Of a stretch of DNA of 7,004 nucleotides, positions 1 through 5,168 are shown piece by piece. This DNA is from Paracoccaceae bacterium. GTDB taxonomy: Bacteria > Pseudomonadota > Alphaproteobacteria > Rhodobacterales > Rhodobacteraceae. Below the pieces are notes generated by a model. It did no database searches. It was not told where the DNA came from and was given only the letters and a program-made list of their open reading frames with translations. The DNA is taken from contig DNSZ01000149.1 of assembly GCA_003500165.1 (NCBI GenBank), positions 1 through 7,004 on the forward strand. The letters run 5' to 3'. Numbering within the stretch: the stretch's first letter is position 1; each line of letters begins with the position of its first letter. Made by a program: the position numbers and the translations under genes.

Positions 1-163
1 CGTACAGCCGCTCGCCCAGCTGCCGGACGAGCTCGCGCTCGGGCCAGGTCAGCCGGACGTCGTCGGCCGAGACGGCGAGGACGCCCTGCTCGCGCCACCC
101 CTCGCGTTTGACCTCGTCGGGGTCCCGGCGCTGGCCGCCATAGCCCTTGGGATGCCACCTCAT
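1..163 (-). CDS. Small unrecognised phage-type protein, C-terminus cut by window edge
   Basis: Reading the minus strand from an ATG at 163 gives 54 in-frame codons without a stop before the left edge. The protein begins MRWHPKGYGGQRRDPDEVKR and continues with a basic and acidic segment containing LTWPERELVRQLGERLY. The ATG overlaps the stop of the RuvC-like gene in the ATGA arrangement, which indicates translational coupling in one operon. A G-rich stretch (complement of 170-174) lies a few bases upstream as a possible ribosome binding site. There is no signal peptide or membrane segment. I do not recognise a family; the high charge and the tryptophans suggest a small soluble protein. Its position after the nuclease gene hints at a role in element replication or regulation, but nothing in the sequence proves one. 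The remaining length is unknown. Confidence 0.65.
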   Translation of the reverse strand, partial: MRWHPKGYGGQRRDPDEVKREGWREQGVLAVSADDVRLTWPERELVRQLGERLY

Positions 164-681
164 GCGACACCCCCGTTCGTCTCGATCACCCAGAGCAGCA
201 GCGCGATGGCGTCGGCCTCGTTGTCGTCGGCAGGGCTGAAGCCGCGGGCGCGGACGGCGGCGACCATGGCGGCCTTGTCGGCGTTGCCCTTGCCGGTGGC
301 GTGGCGCTTGATCGTGCCGACGGGGACGCCCTGATAGGGCACGCCGCGCAGCTCGGCCCACGCGGTCAGCGTGGCCATCAGACCGCCATAGACGTGGCTC
401 GCGTCGGTCCCTGCATGCCGCCGGACTTCCTCGAACCAGATCGCTGCGATGGGCCCGGACAGCCGGTCGAGTTCGGTCAGCCAGTTGGTGAAACGCAGGT
501 AGCGCATGCCGCCGCCATCGTAGCGGCCGGGGCGAAAGCTGGCGGTGCCGCTGGTGATCAGGCCATCTAAGCCACGGATGGCCCAGCCAGTGGTGGTACC
601 GAGGTCGAGTGCGAGGATCGGTTTCGCGCCGCAGTTGGTATCGGGACGCGCGTCGGGAAGGATCTTGTCTTGTACGTTCAT
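160..681 (-). CDS. RuvC-like Holliday junction endonuclease (phage type)
   Basis: This 173-residue protein fits the RuvC branch of the RNase H fold, metal-dependent nucleases that cut four-way DNA junctions. Acidic positions appear in the expected order. Strand 1 carries Asp26 in LALDLGTTTGWA. A second strand carries Glu84/Glu85 in IWFEE. A lysine-rich segment, GTIKRHATGKGNADK (122-136), precedes the final helix DDNEADAIALLLW (152-164), which holds Asp153 and Asp157. Length matches cellular RuvC (about 170 residues), but the sequence is of the divergent phage kind, so I assign no gene symbol. The ATG at 681 is preferred because about 20 residues then precede the first strand and the next in-frame Met is far downstream; the Shine-Dalgarno is weak. 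A role in resolving replication or recombination intermediates of the element is inferred from family and from Toprim-VapE on the same strand. It is coupled to the small gene downstream. Confidence 0.8.
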   Translation of the reverse strand: MNVQDKILPDARPDTNCGAKPILALDLGTTTGWAIRGLDGLITSGTASFRPGRYDGGGMRYLRFTNWLTELDRLSGPIAAIWFEEVRRHAGTDASHVYGGLMATLTAWAELRGVPYQGVPVGTIKRHATGKGNADKAAMVAAVRARGFSPADDNEADAIALLLWVIETNGGVA

Positions 682-812
682 GTTGAAGGCTCACGAATTC
701 GAGTGGGCCTTCGGCTTTGGTCACCCAAGAACTAGCAGCCGCAAGCCGCGTCCCCAAGCAAAATCGCTCAGGAGAAAATCCCTGGCCTACGGACGGCCGT
801 CACGGCGCCCCT
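682..812. other. Leader of the RuvC-like gene, no gene seen
   Basis: This stretch lies upstream of the RuvC-like start. I see no credible coding frame; the minus-strand frame ending at 691 is closed by another stop at 721. It contains a perfect 10-bp palindrome GACGGCCGTC at 792-801 and a near-palindrome GGAGAAAATCC at 772-782. No convincing -35/-10 pair could be picked out by eye, although a promoter for the minus-strand genes would be expected here if they are not transcribed through from VapE. Confidence 0.4.
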
Positions 813-831
813 GTCCCAACCTCATGGCGCG

Positions 832-862
832 CTGTCCCAACCCTCACAGGGGGTTGGGACAG
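832..862. repeat. Perfect 12-bp hairpin within the repeat cluster
   Basis: The arm CTGTCCCAACCC (832-843) is the exact reverse complement of GGGTTGGGACAG (851-862), separated by a 7-base loop. The sequence after the right arm is ggcttttatc, a short T run, so a weak intrinsic terminator on the plus strand is formally possible. No plus-strand gene lies upstream to terminate, and the motif recurs throughout the cluster. It is more likely part of the repeat array or a cruciform-capable site. Confidence 0.7.
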
Positions 863-896
863 GCTTTTATCGTTCCATGGCAATGCCTTGACCGGA

Positions 897-1011
897 TGTG
901 GTCCCAACCTCCGCGTCCCCAACGGGGGTCCTTTTCTTTTCGTATAGAAAAACATGTTCCCGACCCTTTACGTTCTCCCACATGAATGTGTAGCAAAAGG
1001 TTGGGACCACA
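897..1011. repeat. Long-range 14-bp perfect inverted repeat
   Basis: TGTGGTCCCAACCT at 897-910 is the exact reverse complement of AGGTTGGGACCACA at 998-1011. The 87 bases between the arms include one further inverted motif copy (915-923) and an AT-richer patch around 930-955 (cttttcttttcgtatagaaaaacatg). A duplex-unwinding-prone patch framed by inverted repeats is the kind of layout seen at origins, but this is only suggestive. Confidence 0.65.
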
Positions 1012-1017
1012 GGGTGA

Positions 1018-1063
1018 GGTTGGGGACACCGTTGTTTTTGAAAGGCTTTTCGTGTCCCCAACC
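1018..1063. repeat. 12-bp perfect inverted repeat, GGGGAC variant
   Basis: GGTTGGGGACAC (1018-1029) pairs exactly with GTGTCCCCAACC (1052-1063) around a 22-base centre containing short T runs (tttttg, cttttc). Both arms carry the extra G/C that the other copies lack. The variation is therefore shared within the pair, which argues for maintained pairing or a recent duplication and inversion. Confidence 0.65.
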
Positions 1064-1110
1064 CCCTCGGGAGGTTGGGACAGGGTTGGGACCACCGGGG
1101 AGGTTGGGAC

Positions 1111-1303
1111 AGAGCGCCGTGACGAGAGCCGAGCGGCGACTGAAACGCTGAGTGAGGACGACAGGGTGGGCGGAGAAAGCGGTCTGACGGCAGCGCCGTA
1201 CGAGAGCTGGCAGCGGGCCCGCCAAAGCGGTCGTCGCCCGCTTGGCAGCGTCGCCGAACGCGAGACCCTCACCACCCTGTCCAGATGCCGATCAAGATAG
1301 CTG
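1111..1303. other. Non-coding stretch between repeat cluster and cassette promoter
   Basis: I find no believable gene here. Open frames on both strands exist but run into the repeat cluster, have no recognisable domain and no good ribosome binding site. One imperfect stem-loop is visible: GCCAAAGCGG (1221-1230) pairs with CCGCTTGGC (1238-1246) apart from one bulged A. It lacks a U tract, so it is not a typical intrinsic terminator. This stretch is still GC-rich; composition turns AT-rich only at about 1300, a possible cassette boundary. Confidence 0.4.
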
Positions 1304-1382
1304 TATGGTCGATACCATATCGGTCACATTCGATAATTTTTTGAATTATGCCTTGTAGAATCTAGCTACCGGCGATATGCAT
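1304..1382 (+). promoter_or_regulatory. Probable promoter/operator of the ATPase-protease cassette
   Basis: This is an AT-richer island in otherwise GC-rich sequence, directly before the ATPase gene. It contains the inverted repeat TATGGT-CGAT-ACCATA (1304-1319), which overlaps CGATA-CCA-TATCG (1310-1322), and then ATAATT-tttttg-spaced AATTAT (1333-1338 and 1344-1349). CGATA occurs at 1310, 1331 and 1373, plus once inverted at 1318. A weak sigma70-like pair is TTGAAT (1341-1346) and TAGCTA (1363-1368), 16 bases apart. The small palindromes overlapping or abutting it would suit a repressor. The promoter elements are by-eye calls only. Confidence 0.4.
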
Positions 1383-1402
1383 CGGTAAGATACAAACCTG
1401 AT

Positions 1403-1408
1403 GGTGGA
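1403..1408 (+). promoter_or_regulatory. Ribosome binding site of the AAA ATPase
   Basis: GGTGGA lies 8 bases before the ATG at 1417 and supports that start. Another ATG at 1401 is out of frame and would give only a short unrelated peptide. Confidence 0.5.
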
Positions 1409-1416
1409 TTTTCGAC

Positions 1417-2625
1417 ATGGAGCACTTCGCGGTCATCCAGAGCATCGTTCGGGCCGGTCTGGCCGGGGACCCGGAGGCTGTGGACAAGCAGGTGCTGCGT
1501 CTTCGTGAGCGCCTCGAGAAGGCCGGAGCGACGAAGGAAGCCGCCACGTTAGAGCGATTGCGCGCCGCCGCGCGCGACACACAGGAACTAGCTCCGAGCC
1601 GCGTGGAGATGTCGCGCGGCCATATCTCCGGGGAAGTCCTCGAGCAGGGAGTTAACCCGCCGATCGATAGAGAGACCGGGGCCCGGTTGTGCACAGTTGA
1701 TTTTCCGGGTCGGAACGGCCGGGCGCCCGTTTATGGGGCAGTAGTGTCAGAAACGGTCGAGGGCCTGCTGCGGGAATGGACCAGCGAGGCCGCGCTGCAG
1801 GAGGTAGGTGTGTCGCCCACGCGCTCTCTGTTGATTTATGGGCCGCCTGGTTCGGGTAAGACCATTACCGCCCACTATATCGCCGCCCGGTTGGGATTGC
1901 CTTTGGTCGTGGCACGCATCGACGGCCTGATATCATCGTTTCTGGGCACTACCGCGCGCAATATTGCGAATCTGTTCGACTTCGCCAACCGATACGCCTG
2001 CGTTCTGCTGCTGGACGAGTTCGACGCGCTCGCGAAGCTCCGGGACGATCCGCAGGAGATCGGCGAGATCAAGCGCGTGGTCAACACCTTGCTGCAGAAT
2101 CTCGATCAGCGGTGCAACTTCGGAATCACGATCGCCATTACGAACCACGACAGGCTCTTGGACCCAGCCGTTTGGCGTCGCTTCGAAACGCATCTTCAAC
2201 TCGGCGAGCCGGACGAGCCCGCCCGCGAAAGCCTGATTGCGCGGTTCCTCCAACCGCTCGAACCGCCTGCCTCTACCCTCAGGGTATTCTCATATTGTCT
2301 CGCGGGGTGCACGGGGGCCGACATCGAAAGAGTGTGCACGGCCGTGAAACGGACTCTGGTGCTTAGCGGCGAATCTCATGACGGGCCAGGATTGTTCCAC
2401 GCCTTGAGTTCTGTTCTAGCCCGTGCACCTCAGCACGATCATGTGCCGGCCCGCATCCTCGCCGTCGATCAAGAAGCTTTTGTCAGCCTGATGGCGAATG
2501 ATGGTACGCTTTCGCTCAAGCAAACTGAAATAGGTGAGGCGACGGGGTACGGCCAGTCGCGGGTGAGCGACCTCAAGAAGGCGAAGCGCCATCTGCCACT
2601 GCTGGAGGCGTTGCATGCCCAATAA
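1417..2625 (+). CDS. Classic-clade AAA+ ATPase with C-terminal HTH-like tail, partner of S8 protease
   Basis: This is a 402-residue single-module AAA+ ATPase of the FtsH/Cdc48-like clade. Residues 1-60 are helical and charged, possibly a short coiled coil. The ATPase core shows Walker A GPPGSGKT (142-149), a pore-loop-like SSFLGTTARNI (173-183, aromatic Phe175), Walker B VLLLDEFD (196-203), sensor-1 Asn243 in AITNH, and the arginine-finger region DPAVWRRFE (249-257; Arg254/255). Sensor 2, TGADIERVC (299-307), has the Ala typical of this clade. All catalytic residues look intact, so ATP hydrolysis and hexamer formation are expected. Residues 362-392 resemble a helix-turn-helix (QTEIGEATGY then GQSRVSDLKKAKR), unusual for a protease-coupled ATPase. 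The stop lies 11 bases inside the protease gene, implying a complex made at fixed ratio. I infer that it remodels a target, or senses a trigger and activates or feeds the protease. Autoregulation by the HTH is a second possibility. Confidence 0.85.
   Translation: MEHFAVIQSIVRAGLAGDPEAVDKQVLRLRERLEKAGATKEAATLERLRAAARDTQELAPSRVEMSRGHISGEVLEQGVNPPIDRETGARLCTVDFPGRNGRAPVYGAVVSETVEGLLREWTSEAALQEVGVSPTRSLLIYGPPGSGKTITAHYIAARLGLPLVVARIDGLISSFLGTTARNIANLFDFANRYACVLLLDEFDALAKLRDDPQEIGEIKRVVNTLLQNLDQRCNFGITIAITNHDRLLDPAVWRRFETHLQLGEPDEPARESLIARFLQPLEPPASTLRVFSYCLAGCTGADIERVCTAVKRTLVLSGESHDGPGLFHALSSVLARAPQHDHVPARILAVDQEAFVSLMANDGTLSLKQTEIGEATGYGQSRVSDLKKAKRHLPLLEALHAQ
2604..2608 (+). promoter_or_regulatory. 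Internal Shine-Dalgarno for the S8 protease
   Basis: GGAGG within the last codons of the ATPase gene sits 6 bases before the ATG at 2615. It fixes the protease start and explains translation across the 11-base overlap. Confidence 0.7.
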
Positions 2626-5143
2626 TCCGGTACAGATCATCCTGAACGATCGCGATTTTCATCAGGCGCCCGATCCGGGACAGCCGCCGCGGAACAAGGA
2701 TTTTTTCGAAGACGCCGACAAGGCATTCGTCGCCCACAAGGACTCGCTGCTGGCCGCAATCGACCGGATCATCGACGAGATTCGGACGAGCCGTTATGGT
2801 CCTGCGGCGTATCTCAAAATCCAGATGCGCAACGAGGCACTGGCGAAATCCTATCGACCTGTACGGTCGCTGTTCAAGCCAGACCAATTCCCTTGTGTAG
2901 GGGCAGACGCGGTCGGAACGCTCTATTTTCGAGCTCCGTTGATCTACCTGAAAGCTCTGCGACAGCGCATCGAGCAGGCTGAAGCCTCCGTCGAGACAAA
3001 GTATCGGAGGGTTGACAATAAGCCTTACAAGGCGCCGACCATCGCGCGAGCAGAAGTCGGCGCCATCGAGACCATCGAAATCGCACCTCCCGAGCAGAAA
3101 CGTGCATTTTCTACCGCAGCAGCTCTTGCGGTGCTCGAGGATCCTCGGGCGGTCTCCGGCTATCAGGTCGAACTTTTCGAGACGCCTGCCGAACGGGTGA
3201 TCGCCGATGACCCGCTCGGACGGATCGCATTACGGCGCTCACTTGAGCGGCTGTTATTGTCTCTCGGCCTGGGTGCGCGCAGTTATCTCGCCTTTGAGGT
3301 TGGACGAACCCCCGTCCTCGAAGTTCAGCTGACCACACAGCCTGTCGGCGCTCTGATCGACAATCGAGGAGGTGTGGCTGGAAGCGACTCAGGCCAGGAA
3401 ATCAGCCTCTCTTCGATGGACCGAAATCCGGAACGACACGAGGCGACCCTGAATGCGCTCCAGAAGCATCCTTTGGTGCGTGCGATCTTGCCACCAGTTC
3501 TGCTCGAGCTGACAGACGACCGTTCAAGTTCTGATGCCACTGCCGCGGCCGAACCGGTTGCCATCCCCGTTCCGGAGGGCCGATCGACTTACCCGATCGT
3601 GGGTGTCATCGACTCTGGTGTGGCGCCGGTTCTTGAGGGCTGGGTTGCGGGACGGTTCGATTATCTATCGTCAGGAGAATATGACGCGGTCCACGGCACG
3701 AACGTCGCCGGACTCCTGACCATTGGGCAAACGCTCAATAGCGTTGACGTCGCGCCCGAGGCGAATGGCTGCCGTCTCTACGACATACCCCTGTACCCTA
3801 ACGGGCCGTTCATGGCTCGTTATCGTCGAGGTTTCTCCGACTTCCTAGAGGAGATCGAGCAGGCCGTCGCAGAGGCGAAGAACGAACATGGCGTCAGAGT
3901 GTTTAATCTCTCCATAAACGCGGTCGCGCCGGTCGAGCGGCACCGGTACAGTATCTACGCTTCTCGCCTCGACCAGATCGCAGATACCTACGGCGTGGTC
4001 TTCGTGAATTCCGCCGGGAACCTGCCACCCGCTCAGGCGCGTTCCGCCTGGCAGAAGCGTCCAGTCGACGTCATCAACTATTTCGCGTCACGAACCTCAC
4101 CCGACACGATCTTCAAGCCCGCCGAGAGCGTCAGGTCGATCTCGGTCGGCGCGCTCAATCCTCCAAACACCAATCAGATTGCCGACGCGCCGACCGTTTA
4201 CACGACGCGCGGGCCCGGTCTCCAAGTTGGTGTCAAGCCCGATGTCGCGTGCTATGGCGGAACAGGAGGGAGTGGGCCCGGAAAGCCCACCGGGCTTGCG
4301 TCATTGTCTCCTTCGGGCGGCAGGCAGAGCGTCGTCGGCACGAGTTTCGCCGCGCCGCTGGTTGCGCGTACGTTGGCAGGCCTCGACACCGCTACCGAGG
4401 GCGGCTTGTCTGTCGAAGCGCTTCGGGCAATGTTGCTGCATCACACGGCGATGCCCGAGCCACTGACGAAGCGTGGTCTCAAGGACATTGACCGGCAATT
4501 CGCGGGTTTCGGCAGGCCGCGAGCCGTCGCCACGATGCTGGAAACGGACGACCACCAGATCACGCTGCTTTTCCAAAGCCGCCTTAGCATTGGCGAGAAG
4601 AAGCCGGTCATACTCCGGTTCCCGTTCAGCTGGCCACAAAGCCTTGTTACAGACGGACGCTGCTCAGGCCTTGCCAAAATCACGCTCGTTTACGCACCAC
4701 CGCTTGATCCAGCCTTCGGTGCCGAGTTCGTCCGCGTCAATCTTGAGGCATCGCTGAAGCAGCGTCAGCCGGAGCCCGCTTCCGATGGCAGTGTCCGCTT
4801 CACGAACCAGATCGCGGCCCGCTACCTACCCAAGTCAACCAATCTCGCGATACCCGAGAAGGCGCTCATAGACCACGGCCTCAAATGGTGGCCCGCTAAG
4901 CAGTATGAGAGCACATTCGTTGAGAAAGGAAGCTCGTCGCAATGGCGTTTGGAGGTTACTAGCCTCGTTCGTGCTGAGGCGCAGTTCCCCGCGGAAGGAG
5001 TGCCTTTTGCAATACTCTTGACCCTGGCAGACCCAGACGGCAGCCACCCGGTTTTCCAAGAAATGCGGCAGTGGCTCCAAGCGAGCACTGCGCTAGCACA
5101 GGATGTTCGAACGGTAACGAGGCTGCGCCCACGCGGTCGGTAA
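2615..5143 (+). CDS. Large intracellular subtilisin-family (S8) serine protease
   Basis: This 842-residue protein has a subtilase core at about 325-640. The catalytic triad is complete and in family order: Asp333 in VGVIDSGV, His360 in HGTNVAG, the oxyanion Asn469 in VNSAGN, and nucleophile Ser577 in VVGTSFAAP. The Asp-His spacing (27 residues) is a little shorter than in subtilisin. There is no signal peptide, membrane segment or recognisable I9 propeptide; the N-terminus is polar, so the enzyme should stay in the cytoplasm. About 320 residues precede the core and include the conserved-looking AKSYRPVRSLFKPDQFPCVG (77-96) and a helical stretch near 107-130. About 200 residues follow it and appear beta-rich. 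The extra domains are presumably for substrate or trigger sensing and for docking the ATPase. The gene overlaps the ATPase gene and is translated from its own RBS. Pairing with an AAA ATPase inside a mobile-element module suggests regulated proteolysis in an anti-phage or abortive response. That role is inferred, and the substrate is unknown. Confidence 0.85.
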   Translation: MPNNPVQIILNDRDFHQAPDPGQPPRNKDFFEDADKAFVAHKDSLLAAIDRIIDEIRTSRYGPAAYLKIQMRNEALAKSYRPVRSLFKPDQFPCVGADAVGTLYFRAPLIYLKALRQRIEQAEASVETKYRRVDNKPYKAPTIARAEVGAIETIEIAPPEQKRAFSTAAALAVLEDPRAVSGYQVELFETPAERVIADDPLGRIALRRSLERLLLSLGLGARSYLAFEVGRTPVLEVQLTTQPVGALIDNRGGVAGSDSGQEISLSSMDRNPERHEATLNALQKHPLVRAILPPVLLELTDDRSSSDATAAAEPVAIPVPEGRSTYPIVGVIDSGVAPVLEGWVAGRFDYLSSGEYDAVHGTNVAGLLTIGQTLNSVDVAPEANGCRLYDIPLYPNGPFMARYRRGFSDFLEEIEQAVAEAKNEHGVRVFNLSINAVAPVERHRYSIYASRLDQIADTYGVVFVNSAGNLPPAQARSAWQKRPVDVINYFASRTSPDTIFKPAESVRSISVGALNPPNTNQIADAPTVYTTRGPGLQVGVKPDVACYGGTGGSGPGKPTGLASLSPSGGRQSVVGTSFAAPLVARTLAGLDTATEGGLSVEALRAMLLHHTAMPEPLTKRGLKDIDRQFAGFGRPRAVATMLETDDHQITLLFQSRLSIGEKKPVILRFPFSWPQSLVTDGRCSGLAKITLVYAPPLDPAFGAEFVRVNLEASLKQRQPEPASDGSVRFTNQIAARYLPKSTNLAIPEKALIDHGLKWWPAKQYESTFVEKGSSSQWRLEVTSLVRAEAQFPAEGVPFAILLTLADPDGSHPVFQEMRQWLQASTALAQDVRTVTRLRPRGR

Positions 5144-5168
5144 GGGCCGGTTGCCACCTTTCTGAGGC

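Larger units (their letters stand above)
813..1110. repeat. Cluster of eleven GGTTGGGAC / GTCCCAACC-type repeats
   Basis: Eleven copies of a 9-10 bp motif occur in about 300 bases. Forward copies (GGTTGGGAC or GGTTGGGGAC) lie at 852-860, 999-1007, 1018-1027, 1073-1081, 1084-1092 and 1102-1110. Inverted copies lie at 813-821, 834-842, 901-909, 915-923 (GTCCCCAAC) and 1054-1063. The bases beyond the core vary in concert (ACAG, ACCAC or GACAC), so matching arms pair specifically with each other. The array fills non-coding space between the RuvC-like gene and the plus-strand cassette. Binding sites for a replication initiator or repressor, or an origin of replication, are plausible. This is inference from layout, and no known iteron consensus was recognised. 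Confidence 0.75.

Noticed and set aside
832..870. Rho-independent terminator
   Set aside because: A stem and a short T run exist, but no plus-strand gene precedes it and the stem is one of several repeat-derived dyads.
813..1110. CRISPR array
   Set aside because: Repeats are only 9-14 bp, occur in both orientations and are irregularly spaced; no cas genes are present.
844..1300. Overlapping open frames on both strands across the repeat cluster (about 85-143 codons)
   Set aside because: Their sequence is dictated by the GGTTGGGAC repeats (recurring VGT, GGW, VPT peptides), they have no plausible RBS or domain, and several frames are open at once.
1362..1694. Minus-strand 110-codon frame over the ATPase gene start
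   Set aside because: Antisense to the start of a gene with a clear RBS and intact domains; the peptide is Arg/Ser-rich with no recognisable features.
5144..5168. Bidirectional terminator between the converging protease and VapE genes
   Set aside because: The gap is only 25 bases and no stable stem with a T run can be drawn, so transcription may overlap into the opposite gene.
1290..5168. Insertion sequence or transposon carrying the cassette
   Set aside because: No transposase, terminal inverted repeats or target-site duplication could be seen at either cassette edge.
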